DNA from: Stenotrophomonas sp. UBA2124
Lineage (GTDB): Bacteria > Pseudomonadota > Gammaproteobacteria > Xanthomonadales > Xanthomonadaceae
Reading direction: 5' to 3'
Length of the DNA stretch: 64,000 bases
Assembly: GCA_002329155.1 (NCBI GenBank)
Contig: DCXY01000024.1
Coordinates: 62,001-126,000, forward strand
Below, in pieces: positions 25,309 to 32,394 of the stretch. The notes under the pieces are model-generated. The model ran no database searches and was not told the origin of the DNA. It saw nothing but the letters and a program-made list of their open reading frames with translations. The first letter of the stretch is position 1, and each line of letters begins with the position of its first letter. The translations under genes were made by a program, and so were the position numbers.

Positions 25309-25707
25309 TCATAAGTCGCTCGCGTCCTCGACTAGGGCCCAATCTTGCATGTCTGGGATGACGCGTTGAGCGACGAAGTCAAAGACATTGGCATAAACAT
25401 CTATCACGATGTTCCACGTCCGCGGTGACGGCTGTGAGCTATCTCCAAACACGGGATGGAAGTAAATAACTTTGTCTGTGATCTCTCCATCGAGCAGCTC
25501 TAGTCCCGCGAAGTCGTCGCAATCTTGGCGGCAGGCGAACACAAACACCTCGCCCTTGTTTACATCCTCGCGGCGAAAGACTTTTGCTGTGCCAGCCATC
25601 TCCTCAGGCTCTTGGATGAAGTGCCATGGTGTGAAACGTGTCAGATCTTGAGCCAGAAACCAGCGGAGGGCATTGGGCCACTGGGGGTTAATTTTTGATC
25701 GCTCCAT
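25309..25707 (-). CDS. Cassette C16: hypothetical protein
   Basis: 132 aa, start MERSKINPQWPNALRWFLAQ. Middle section VFVFACRQDCDDFAGLELLD then VIYFHPVFGDSS, a fold reminiscent of SMI1/KNR4-type immunity proteins but not assignable with confidence. Acidic and soluble. Intact reading frame ending 8 nt before its attC. Confidence 0.6.
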   Translation of the reverse strand: MERSKINPQWPNALRWFLAQDLTRFTPWHFIQEPEEMAGTAKVFRREDVNKGEVFVFACRQDCDDFAGLELLDGEITDKVIYFHPVFGDSSQPSPRTWNIVIDVYANVFDFVAQRVIPDMQDWALVEDASDL

Positions 25708-25720
25708 ATGTCTCCGAGCC

Positions 25721-25782
25721 GCCTAACGCCTGAGTTAAGCCGACGCTGCGAAGCAGCGGTCGGCTTGGACGACTTGTTAGGC
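25721..25782 (-). other. attC site of cassette C15
   Basis: GCCTAAC ... GTTAGGC. Its arms are the same GACGCTGCGAAGCAGC type as those of the ORF-less cassettes, with a small change (GACGACTTG), although this cassette carries a gene. Confidence 0.9.
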
Positions 25783-26013
25783 ATCATCGCCTGAAGTAAC
25801 AGCAGGTGCTCTACTCTTGGAAAGAAGGCGCCAAGCGACCACTCCCAATGCGAAGATGCCGAGATACGGGCCGCACTCATGGATGAACTGCCCAATGTAA
25901 GCCCCGATCTTGTAACCCGCGCTATAGCCGGAATGGTAATGGCTGGTGCTGGCGAAGGACCAAGCGGGAACCAAGGATAGCAGTGCGCATATAATATGAA
26001 TTGCTTTTGTCAT
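25777..26013 (-). CDS. Cassette C15: small exported/membrane protein
   Basis: 78 aa from ATG at 26013 (MTKAIHIICALL). An N-terminal signal or helix ends near SFASTS, followed by a glycine/tyrosine-rich segment (HYHSGYSAGYKIGAYIG) and a second hydrophobic helix (YLGIFALGVVAWRLL). Probably inner-membrane. Unknown function. Confidence 0.55.
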   Translation of the reverse strand: MTKAIHIICALLSLVPAWSFASTSHYHSGYSAGYKIGAYIGQFIHECGPYLGIFALGVVAWRLLSKSRAPAVTSGDDA

Positions 26014-26034
26014 GTGGTTTACGTTTCTCACTAG

Positions 26035-26096
26035 GCCTAACGCCTGAGTTAAGCCGACGCTGCGAAGCAGCGGTCGGCTTGGACGAACTGTTAGGC
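26035..26096 (-). other. attC site of cassette C14 (ORF-less type)
   Basis: GCCTAAC ... GTTAGGC around GACGCTGCGAAGCAGCGGTC. Confidence 0.95.
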
Positions 26097-26373
26097 GGGA
26101 ATGGGCCCGTGAACCATCCCTGGGCCAGTGCCGCCTCCCCAACTGCTTATGCAACCGATGGTGCCACAGCTGGCATGACCGGGCATGCCTGCCAATGCGT
26201 GATGCGGGGTGTAACCGAAGCCAAGCAGAACAATTGTGCGAAAAGCCTGATGCCTAAGCCGGAGTGTTGGGCTTGCAGGACTCAACAGCGGTGATGACTG
26301 CTACCCGGCACCGACCGGTAAACGACAGGTTGGCTGGCCGAAGCCCAAACAGCCCATCAACCACCCCCATGCC
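26097..26373 (-). repeat. ORF-less cassette C14 (subfamily beta)
   Basis: 277 bp with no convincing gene. Closest to the cassette body at 30732-31011 (shared GGTGCCACAGCTGGCATGAC and AACAGCGGTGATGACTGCTA). The first 60 bp next to attC and a segment near the other end also match the alpha copies. Confidence 0.8.
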
Positions 26374-26432
26374 GCCTAACGCCTGAGCTAAGCCGCACCG
26401 CGTAGCGGCGTCCGCCGAATGAGTTGTTAGAC
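26374..26432 (-). other. attC site of cassette C13
   Basis: GCCTAAC ... GTTAGAC cores with diverged arms (GCTAAGCCGCACCGCGTAGC and GTCCGCCGAATGAGTT). Confidence 0.85.
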
Positions 26433-26816
26433 CCCTTGCCATCGCGGAAACCACTTTTCACGGACTGCAATCTCCATCACAGCCGGTAGCGTGTACCGCT
26501 GCCAAGGTATGACCGTCTCTGGGGCTCCGACACGGCTATACTCGCCGGCATCAAACGCCGAATAGACCTCTAGTGGCACTTTTGATAGAGCTGGGTCAGC
26601 AAGGCAAGACAGTACATTCATCGCGCAATCCGCAAGATCATAGCTGATCTGCCCGTACAAGAATTCTAACGCCACATGTTTGGCGAAGACGAACTGAAAG
26701 GAAGGCCCATTTAGCTGATGCTTGCGGCAAAAGGCGGTCACGCGCTCGCCAATGACCCCACTTTCCAGGTCGGGATTGACGCATTCGAGTATGAGTTTGT
26801 GTAGATCTTCTTCCAC
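26427..26816 (-). CDS. Cassette C13: hypothetical protein
   Basis: 129 aa, largely helical (MEEDLHKLILECVNPDLESG; FQFVFAKHVALEFLYGQIS) with a C-terminal WQRYTLPAVMEIAVREKWF. No family recognised. Cytosolic. Ends within its attC. Confidence 0.6.
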   Translation of the reverse strand: MEEDLHKLILECVNPDLESGVIGERVTAFCRKHQLNGPSFQFVFAKHVALEFLYGQISYDLADCAMNVLSCLADPALSKVPLEVYSAFDAGEYSRVGAPETVIPWQRYTLPAVMEIAVREKWFPRWQGV

Positions 26817-26817
26817 G

Positions 26818-26877
26818 GTCTAATGCCTGAGTTAAGTCAACCCGCGAAGCGGCGTCGGCTTGAATGAATTGTTAGGC
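26818..26877 (-). other. attC site of cassette C12
   Basis: GTCTAAT ... GTTAGGC. The left core carries AAT instead of AAC. Arms are GTTAAGTCAACCCGCGAAGC and GTCGGCTTGAATGAATT. Confidence 0.85.
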
Positions 26878-27332
26878 ACCTGGCCGAGAAGGGGAACAGC
26901 GATCGACTGGCACCGCGGAAGCATGAGGGGCATCTGGTGATGAAGGAGCTGGAGCGCACCAGAAGGGTCGTTGCAGTCGTCCAGCAGGTGATACAGGCGA
27001 TAACCAAGCATGACAAATGGATCGTCTAGGTCCTTCCCAATAGCGTGATGCGCTGCCCATCGAGCAAGTCCCAGCATAGCCGCATCAGAGGACGTATCTG
27101 TTGCCAATGCCAAGGCAGAGAGCTCCTCGACGAAGGACAGTGAGAAAGGGCGGATAGAGAACTCGTATTCCGGGCGTTTCAGGCAAGCCTCAGGGCCGTC
27201 AGTCGATAGTTCCAGAAGTTCATAGGCGGGACTACTAGACGCAAGAATCTGTTCGTCTGCCCAAGCAATGACCGCATCGGACGAAATTAGTCCGATGTTC
27301 CATAGCGTCAGAATGCGTTTGATGGACTGCAT
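26832..27332 (-). CDS. Cassette C12: hypothetical protein with attC-encoded tail
   Basis: 166 aa from ATG at 27332 (MQSIKRILTLWNIGLISSDA). A mainly helical N-terminal 145 residues includes SPAYELLELSTDGPEAC and a C-terminal YRLYHLLDDCNDPSGALQLL. The protein ends NNSFKPTPLRGLT, a tail that is simply translated attC sequence, a known habit of integron cassette genes. Family not recognised. A longer frame through the degenerate upstream attC is possible but unlikely. Confidence 0.6.
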   Translation of the reverse strand: MQSIKRILTLWNIGLISSDAVIAWADEQILASSSPAYELLELSTDGPEACLKRPEYEFSIRPFSLSFVEELSALALATDTSSDAAMLGLARWAAHHAIGKDLDDPFVMLGYRLYHLLDDCNDPSGALQLLHHQMPLMLPRCQSIAVPLLGQVPNNSFKPTPLRGLT

Positions 27333-27338
27333 GCGGGT

Positions 27339-27398
27339 GCCTATCACCAGAGTCAAGCCGCGCCGCGAAGCGGCATCGGCTTGAATGAATTGGTAGGT
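27339..27398 (-). other. attC site of cassette C11 (both cores mutated)
   Basis: Arms are typical (GTCAAGCCGCGCCGCGAAGC, ATCGGCTTGAATGAAT), but the left core is GCCTATC and the right core GGTAGGT. Both lack the expected AAC/GTT, so the C11-C12 boundary may be frozen. Confidence 0.8.
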
Positions 27399-27400
27399 GG

Positions 27401-27682
27401 CTACCGGAAGACTACGGTAATCGCCCTGTAGTTTGGTTTTGTCGCTATTTCCCGGAGGTGGCGAAGAAACTGGCCGTTGTCCAGATAGTGCAGGCTGGAA
27501 GAGTTGACCAAGCTCAACTCGCACTCACCCGGATAGCCCGGACCACCCGAAAGAGCATCATTGAACGCATCTAGATTTCGGCCAAATAGCCGCGCACCTT
27601 CTGGCTCTACAACGGCCAGGTAGGTTTCCCAGAACTGAGCGGACGTCGTGATGTTGCTGCAATCAATGACGAAACGTTTCAT
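27401..27682 (-). CDS. Cassette C11: barstar-like RNase inhibitor
   Basis: 93 aa, the size of barstar, the intracellular inhibitor of barnase-type ribonucleases. Diagnostic segment LFGRNLDAFNDALSGGPGYP near residues 31-51, with the usual N-terminal strand MKRFVIDCSNI and a late strand YRAITVVFR. No barnase-like gene is adjacent, so it probably protects against RNases delivered by other cells (inference). Confidence 0.85.
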   Translation of the reverse strand: MKRFVIDCSNITTSAQFWETYLAVVEPEGARLFGRNLDAFNDALSGGPGYPGECELSLVNSSSLHYLDNGQFLRHLREIATKPNYRAITVVFR

Positions 27683-27685
27683 GCT

Positions 27686-27745
27686 GCCTAACGCCAGAGT
27701 TAAGCCGCGTCGCGAAGCGACGTCGGCTTGGACGAATTGTTAGAG
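27686..27745 (-). other. attC site of cassette C10
   Basis: GCCTAAC ... GTTAGAG cores with arms GTTAAGCCGCGTCGCGAAGC and GACGTCGGCTTGGACGAATT. Confidence 0.9.
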
Positions 27746-28027
27746 CTCGACGACCACGATCGAACCTGAAATTGTTGTAATTTTCTCAGCGAGAAGGATG
27801 GCATCTTCCAGTGTCTCTGTATCGTCATGGGCGGTGGTGAGCATGAAGTATGGCTCGGAGCCATCCCCAATGCATAGGTCATCAATTGCGTCCTCAATCT
27901 TCGCCGCGTCTTGGCCAATGACGCCGACGTACTGTACCCCTTCCCGAATCCAGTCCTCGACCATTTCGGCCAACGCTGGTGGAAAGCCGTGGAGCGAGTG
28001 AAGGACAATCTTGCGTTGAATTGTCAC
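27740..28027 (-). CDS. Cassette C10: hypothetical protein
   Basis: 95 aa, acidic alpha/beta protein: strand IVLHSLHGFPP, helix LAEMVEDWIREG, strand VQYVGVIGQD, helix AAKIEDAIDDLC, then LEDAILLAEKI and a closing strand SIVVVEL. Looks like a complete small Rossmann-like single domain. No family name can be given with confidence. Confidence 0.6.
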   Translation of the reverse strand: MTIQRKIVLHSLHGFPPALAEMVEDWIREGVQYVGVIGQDAAKIEDAIDDLCIGDGSEPYFMLTTAHDDTETLEDAILLAEKITTISGSIVVVEL

Positions 28028-28031
28028 TGAG

Positions 28032-28088
28032 CTCTAACGTCAGAGTTAAGATGAGCCGCGAAGCGGCTTCGCTTTGCTAATGGCTAGC
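28032..28088 (-). other. attC site of cassette C9 (shortened, degenerate)
   Basis: CTCTAACGTCAGAGTTAAG on the left is recognisable, but the right side (CTTCGCTTTGCTAATGGCTAG) has lost the GTTRRRY core and the arms are short. Probably inactive. Confidence 0.65.
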
Positions 28089-28518
28089 CTTGCCACGGTT
28101 CGGATAGGTTGCCGTTCCAAGGCAGGAACAGATAGCCTCGCGAAGCATCCTGTAAGGCACCCTGTACTTCCATCAGCGTGTTGATCTCGTAGAGTGCGGC
28201 GTTCAAGTCCTCGAAACCGACCTCGAACCGGGCTGTGCAATCCCGCATGGCGGCAGCGTATGGAGTGCCTTCTCCAATCTCGGCGGCTTCCGCTGCGACG
28301 TGCGGAGCGACTGACAGCACAATGCGGAACTGCGGACTGCCGGCACGTCCGGCAGTTAACTCGTCGCCGCGGCGAACAACGGTTAGCCCATATCCGGTCA
28401 GCGCCGTCATAGCGGCGTCGAGGTCGCAAGTGCCGCGCTGGAAGAACACCATGCAGCTATATGCCAACGGCTCGCCTCCGGCACTGAACATGGTGATGAT
28501 CTTATCAAAGACGCTCAT
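28084..28518 (-). CDS. Cassette C9: hypothetical protein
   Basis: 144 aa, start MSVFDKIITMFSAGGEPLAY. Ferredoxin-like pattern of strands and helices (YSCMVFFQRGTCDLDAAMTA; FRIVLSVAPHVAAEAAEIG) with a C-terminal aromatic tail. GC content is higher than most other cassettes. No family recognised. Confidence 0.6.
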   Translation of the reverse strand: MSVFDKIITMFSAGGEPLAYSCMVFFQRGTCDLDAAMTALTGYGLTVVRRGDELTAGRAGSPQFRIVLSVAPHVAAEAAEIGEGTPYAAAMRDCTARFEVGFEDLNAALYEINTLMEVQGALQDASRGYLFLPWNGNLSEPWQG

Positions 28519-28534
28519 GTCATTGCTTTTTGAG

Positions 28535-28594
28535 GTCTAACGCCTGAAGTAAGCCGCGCCGCGAAGCGGCGTCGGCTTGATTGAATTGTTAGGG
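28535..28594 (-). other. attC site of cassette C8
   Basis: GTCTAAC ... GTTAGGG with arms GAAGTAAGCCGCGCCGCGAA and GTCGGCTTGATTGAATT. Confidence 0.9.
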
Positions 28595-28599
28595 GGCGG

Positions 28600-29004
28600 C
28601 TACGGTGCGTTGAGCTCTGACAGCTCAACTGTATAGGCGCGGCCCCCGGCCGTAGTGAACTCCACTCGGCAATCGTACGCCACGTTACCACCAGGTTTTG
28701 GTAGCGCTCCGCGCACCCGATAGGTGGCCGTGGCGCTAGCTAGCAGGTTTGGATCGAATCCCTCTTTGACTAGCAAGGACGGAAGAGCGGCCGCCAATTG
28801 CCCCACGCCCGCAGCGCCCTCACCCGCAAGAACCGGGATGGACGTTCCAGTAAGAAGATCCACTGTTACATCGTTGCCCGCCGCGACGACTGAGCGGGCA
28901 AAGTGATTGATGCCGTAATCACCCGCCCAATAGTTCAACGTGCTGGCGAATTGATGGCACACATTGTGCGCGACTGACTTCAGGGGCTTCAGCGACGACG
29001 ACAC
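28600..29004 (-). CDS. Cassette C8: hypothetical protein
   Basis: 134 aa (MSSSLKPLKSVAHNVCHQFA). N-terminal helix with CHQFASTLNYWAGDYGINHF, then an alpha/beta part ending in paired strands VAYDCRVEFTTAGGRAYTVE. Soluble. No family recognised. Confidence 0.6.
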   Translation of the reverse strand: MSSSLKPLKSVAHNVCHQFASTLNYWAGDYGINHFARSVVAAGNDVTVDLLTGTSIPVLAGEGAAGVGQLAAALPSLLVKEGFDPNLLASATATYRVRGALPKPGGNVAYDCRVEFTTAGGRAYTVELSELNAP

Positions 29005-29014
29005 TTATCAAACC

Positions 29015-29077
29015 TCCTAACACTCTGAGTTAAGCCGCTGCCACGAAGTGGCAGTCGGCTTGAATGAATTGTTAGGG
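29015..29077 (-). other. attC site of cassette C7
   Basis: TCCTAAC ... GTTAGGG with arms GTTAAGCCGCTGCCACGAAG and TGGCAGTCGGCTTGAATG, the same arm type as the site at 23791. Confidence 0.9.
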
Positions 29078-30067
29078 GGCATCTTCGACGCGCTCTGCCT
29101 GCTCTATGACCGACAATAGATAGTCAATCCAACCCAGCACTTGAAGTACACGTTCAGCCGGAAGGCTCCCCAATAGCTTGTGCTGGACTTGGTTTCGGAT
29201 GAAGCCAAAAGTGCCCATGAAGAGAAGTTGCGCTGCCTCTTGCTCCGATGGCACAGGGCTAACCCGCAACTTAGGCTTCTGACCATTAAATGCAAAGGTG
29301 GCTAGCTGCTTGGCTGCGCCCCCGTCCGTACAGCTTGTCGCCGCTCGGAGGCGGTTCTCTAGGATTCGTGATGCCTCTGCTACCACTGTGTCATTGCGAT
29401 CGGATTGGCCTGACTCTTGGAACTGGTTGAAAAGGTCTAGGCACCGGCTCCGCAACTCATGATCCAGAATTTCGATGGAGTCGACGAGCACCGGGCGCGG
29501 CCGGGACACGGTGAGAAGGGCAACTTCTCCATCGCTTCGGGACGGCGCGTCCGTTATCTCAGTATCGGGTGCTTCCCTGTACTGAGCGAGCAAAGGAACA
29601 GGCGAAGCGTTCTTGAATACGCCAGCAGAAGAGAAGAGTTCTTCCTTCCTCGTTATCTCGCGGTCCAATGCAGAAAGTGTCAAAGCCGTTACATTCGGGC
29701 GACTGGCCAGTCTGTTTCTTTTGGATTTTAGCTTTGCAAGGTAAAGCAGACTAACCGCCTTGATGAAGCGCACGGTGCCGTGGCTCATGGATATGTCTAC
29801 ATGGTAGGAATCATCACGCTTCTCCGACTCCCTTTTAATCCATTCCTTGAGACGATTAGCTTGCTCCTTGTCGCGTCCAAGTCCAAGTTCCCTGCGAGTA
29901 TCTTCCGTTATCAGGCTCGCGAGGTCTGGGTCCTTGGCGAGTTCCTGTGACTCATCGCTAAGCAGCGAGACATAGAAGTCAATCGCCCGCAGAACAAAAT
30001 CAACTGTTTCACGTTCAAACATGATCCAGTTATAGACGTGTCCGTCGTGGTTTTCGATAATCTCCAT
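29072..30067 (-). CDS. Cassette C7: Ymh/TIGR02391 domain protein, possible HEPN ribonuclease
   Basis: 331 aa, the longest cassette gene. The N-terminal 190 residues are unassigned and largely helical. From about residue 205 it matches the TIGR02391 (phage Ymh) pattern: LRSRCLDLFNQF, DTVVAEASRILENRLRAA, QLATFAFNGQKPKL, LLFMGTFGFIRNQVQHKLL. The last holds R-x4-H (RNQVQH), the HEPN ribonuclease signature. Such domains are common in abortive-infection and toxin systems, so an anti-phage role is plausible but inferred. Confidence 0.7.
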   Translation of the reverse strand: MEIIENHDGHVYNWIMFERETVDFVLRAIDFYVSLLSDESQELAKDPDLASLITEDTRRELGLGRDKEQANRLKEWIKRESEKRDDSYHVDISMSHGTVRFIKAVSLLYLAKLKSKRNRLASRPNVTALTLSALDREITRKEELFSSAGVFKNASPVPLLAQYREAPDTEITDAPSRSDGEVALLTVSRPRPVLVDSIEILDHELRSRCLDLFNQFQESGQSDRNDTVVAEASRILENRLRAATSCTDGGAAKQLATFAFNGQKPKLRVSPVPSEQEAAQLLFMGTFGFIRNQVQHKLLGSLPAERVLQVLGWIDYLLSVIEQAERVEDAP

Positions 30068-30072
30068 ATGTC

Positions 30073-30132
30073 CCCTAACGCCTGAAGTAAGCCGCGCCGC
30101 GAAGCGGCGTCGGCTTGAATGAACAGTTAGGG
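30073..30132 (-). other. attC site of cassette C6
   Basis: CCCTAAC ... GTTAGGG with arms GAAGTAAGCCGCGCCGCGAA and GTCGGCTTGAATGAACA. Confidence 0.9.
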
Positions 30133-30666
30133 GGCATCCCCAGCCTTGTCCAGTAGCGCACTTGCTCGCTGGGCCAGCCTGTCAGGGTCACGTATGTAGA
30201 GCGTAGGTGCATGAGTTACAGCTACGGTAGCAGCTGCCTGAGTTGGCGATAAGTGGCTCAGTGGTTGACCGTACTGGCGTAGCGCAAAGTTGCTAAGGCC
30301 ATTGTCTGTGCCGTTGTAGGCGAGCGTTGCGTACAGCCCATAGAACTGTGAATCTGAGAAATGCATGGGCAGGAGAATCCGCCAAAGTACCTCGCGTATA
30401 TGCCATTGACTCTGAGTCATGTCTGAGTAGACAAGTGACGTGACTAGACGGGTTGCGTATGGGGCAGGCGATCCGGAGTTTGCATCAATGAGATCGCGAA
30501 TGATCTGTGGAGGAGATGAGTCCTCTGGGTTTGCCTGGACGAGCGTGTCCCGAATCTCAGCAAGATGTGGCCGGACAGCAATCATGTCGTAAGCGAACAG
30601 TGCTGCGGCCGGAACTCCGATCAGGAGCGCCATCACTTTAGTCAAGTTGCCGATGACCTTGCTCAT
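30127..30666 (-). CDS. Cassette C6: membrane-anchored hypothetical protein
   Basis: 179 aa from ATG at 30666 (MSKVIGNLTKVMALLIGVPA). One N-terminal transmembrane helix is followed by a soluble domain with ATLAYNGTDNGLSNFALRQY and TLYIRDPDRLAQRASALL. It resembles transglycosylase-like helical proteins only superficially. No family assigned. The longer upstream frame crosses attC and was rejected. Confidence 0.6.
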   Translation of the reverse strand: MSKVIGNLTKVMALLIGVPAAALFAYDMIAVRPHLAEIRDTLVQANPEDSSPPQIIRDLIDANSGSPAPYATRLVTSLVYSDMTQSQWHIREVLWRILLPMHFSDSQFYGLYATLAYNGTDNGLSNFALRQYGQPLSHLSPTQAAATVAVTHAPTLYIRDPDRLAQRASALLDKAGDAP

Positions 30667-30669
30667 GCA

Positions 30670-30731
30670 CCCTAACGCCTGAGTTAAGCCGACGCTGCGA
30701 AGCAGCGGTCGGCTTGGACGAACTGTTAGGC
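30670..30731 (-). other. attC site of cassette C5 (ORF-less type)
   Basis: CCCTAAC ... GTTAGGC around GACGCTGCGAAGCAGCGGTC. Confidence 0.95.
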
Positions 30732-31011
30732 GGGAATGGGCCAGTGAACCGTCCCTGGGCCGGTGCCGCCTCCCCAACTGCTTATTATGCAACCGATGGT
30801 GCCACAGCTGGCATGACCGGGCATGCCTGACAATGCGTGATGCGGGGTGTGACCGAAGCGAAGTGGAACAATTTTGCGGAAAGCTTGATGCCTAAGCCGG
30901 AGTGTTGGGCTTGCAGGACTCAACAGCGGTGATGACTGCTACCCGGCACCGACCGGTGAACGACAGATTGGCTGGCCGAAGCCCAAACAACCCATCAACC
31001 ACACCCATACC
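30732..31011 (-). repeat. ORF-less cassette C5 (subfamily beta)
   Basis: 280 bp, near-copy of the body at 26097-26373. No ribosome-binding-site-linked gene. Followed without interruption by two alpha copies, making three ORF-less cassettes in a row. Confidence 0.8.
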
Positions 31012-31073
31012 GCCTAACGCCTGAGTTAAGCCGACGCTGCGAAGCAGCGGTCGGCTTGGACGAACTGTTAGGC
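31012..31073 (-). other. attC site of cassette C4 (ORF-less type)
   Basis: GCCTAAC ... GTTAGGC around GACGCTGCGAAGCAGCGGTC. Confidence 0.95.
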
Positions 31074-31353
31074 GGGAATGGGCCAGTGAACCGTCCCTGG
31101 GCCAGCACCGCCTCCCCAACTACCTGATGCAACCCGATGGTGCCACAGCTTGTATGACGGGGCTTGCCCGGCGATGCATGAAGCGCGGAACCACCGAGGT
31201 GGACAACATTGATTACGTGGAACAGGTAACGCCTGAGCCGGAGCGGTGAGTCGGCCGGCACACGCGGCGGTGATGACTACTTGCCGGTGCCGACCGGTAA
31301 ACCATCAGCGCATTGGCCGAAGCCAGAACCACCTACACACTAGCTCCCATACC
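31074..31353 (-). repeat. ORF-less cassette C4 (subfamily alpha)
   Basis: 280 bp, close to the bodies at 31416 and 32117. Carries TAACGCCTGAG at 31227-31237, an internal attC left-arm match. Short frames present in one copy are broken in others. Confidence 0.8.
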
Positions 31354-31415
31354 GCCTAACGCCTGAGTTAAGCCGACGCTGCGAAGCAGCGGTCGGCTTG
31401 GACGAACTGTTAGGC
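31354..31415 (-). other. attC site of cassette C3 (ORF-less type)
   Basis: GCCTAAC ... GTTAGGC around GACGCTGCGAAGCAGCGGTC. Confidence 0.95.
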
Positions 31416-31693
31416 GGGAATGGGCCAGTGAACCATACCTGGGCCAGTACCGCCTCCCCAACAACCTGATGCAACCCGATGGTGCCACAGCTTGTATGAC
31501 GGGGCTTGCCCGGCGATGCGTGAAGCGCGGAACCACCGAGGTGACAACAATGATTACGTGGAACAGGTAACGCCTGAGCCGGAGCGACGAGCCGCCCGAC
31601 GTGCGTGGCGGTGATGACTGCTTGCCGGCGCCGACCGGTAAACCATCAGCGCATTGGCCGAAGCCAGAACCACCTACCTACCGCACCCATACC
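31416..31693 (-). repeat. ORF-less cassette C3 (subfamily alpha)
   Basis: 278 bp, near-copy of the body at 31074-31353 with scattered substitutions. Internal TAACGCCTGAG at 31568-31578. Confidence 0.8.
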
Positions 31694-31754
31694 GCCTAAC
31701 GCTCTGAGTTAAGCCGCGCCGCAAAGCGGCGTCGGCTTGAATGAATTGTTAGGT
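31694..31754 (-). other. attC site of cassette C2
   Basis: GCCTAAC ... GTTAGGT with arms GTTAAGCCGCGCCGCAAAGC and GTCGGCTTGAATGAATT. Confidence 0.9.
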
Positions 31755-32048
31755 GCGTTGCCACGGTGAAACGAGTGGTTGGCTCCGCAACGCCACATGA
31801 AAACTCTCACGCCATGCTGGTTCGTTGAGGTGGTCGCACCATGCTACGAGGTTGTGAACCGATTCCGTTAGGCTACTTGGCGAATCTGCCCCATATGCAA
31901 GTCTGGCGCAGGCTGAAGCGAGCTTGTCGAGACGACTCAGCGTGTGGTCGTCCAAGGAGACTTCTCCTATAGCCACCTGATGCAGCAAGTCCTCTGCTGC
32001 CGTTTGGGTCGCTGTTAGCTCTTCTTTCCAGTTAGCGAAGATCACCAT
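31749..32048 (-). CDS. Cassette C2: hypothetical protein
   Basis: 99 aa, acidic and helical: MVIFANWKEELTATQTAAED, then SLDDHTLSRLDKLASACARL and SVHNLVAWCDHLNEPAWRES. It is the first gene-bearing cassette from attI and so the most likely to be transcribed from the integron promoter. No family recognised; the small helical acidic form is antitoxin/immunity-like. Confidence 0.6.
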   Translation of the reverse strand: MVIFANWKEELTATQTAAEDLLHQVAIGEVSLDDHTLSRLDKLASACARLAYGADSPSSLTESVHNLVAWCDHLNEPAWRESFHVALRSQPLVSPWQRT

Positions 32049-32054
32049 CTATGC

Positions 32055-32116
32055 ACCTAACGCCTGAGTTAAGCCGACGCTGCGAAGCAGCGGTCGGCTT
32101 GGACGAACTGTTAGGC
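32055..32116 (-). other. attC site of cassette C1 (ORF-less type)
   Basis: ACCTAAC ... GTTAGGC around GACGCTGCGAAGCAGCGGTC. Confidence 0.95.
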
Positions 32117-32394
32117 GGGAATGGGCCAGTGAACCATCCCTGGACCAGCACCGCCTCCTCAACTACCTGATGCAACCCGATGGTGCCACAGCATGTATGA
32201 CGGGACTTGCCCGGCAATGCATGAAGCGCGGAACCACCGAGGTGACAACAATGATTACGTGGAACAGGTACCGCCTGAGCCGGAGTGGTGAGCCGGCCGG
32301 CATGCGCGGCGGTGATGACTGCTTGCCGGCGCCGACTGGCAAACCATCAGCGCATTGGCCGAAGCCAGAACCACCTACCTACTGCACCCATATC
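32117..32394 (-). repeat. ORF-less cassette C1 (subfamily alpha), first in the array
   Basis: 278 bp immediately next to attI. Similar throughout to the bodies at 31074 and 31416; the internal attC-arm match has one change (GTACCGCCTGAG). Its first position implies the most recent insertion, so this element is probably still mobile. Confidence 0.8.

Noticed and set aside
27333..27524. N-terminal extension of the C12 cassette protein through the attC at 27339-27398
   Set aside because: It would translate an attC and part of the barstar-like gene in another frame; the ATG at 27332 just inside the cassette is the natural start.
26091..30923. Similar minus-strand frames in the beta ORF-less cassettes (26091-26285 and 30726-30923)
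   Set aside because: They agree between the two beta copies but are broken in alpha copies, run into attC and have no start signal; kept as non-coding, though low-level coding cannot be excluded.
22494..32116. Regularly spaced palindromic repeats resembling a CRISPR array
   Set aside because: Repeats are about 60 bp with RYYYAAC/GTTRRRY ends and are separated by 280-1000 bp gene cassettes; with intI adjacent they are attC sites, not CRISPR repeats.
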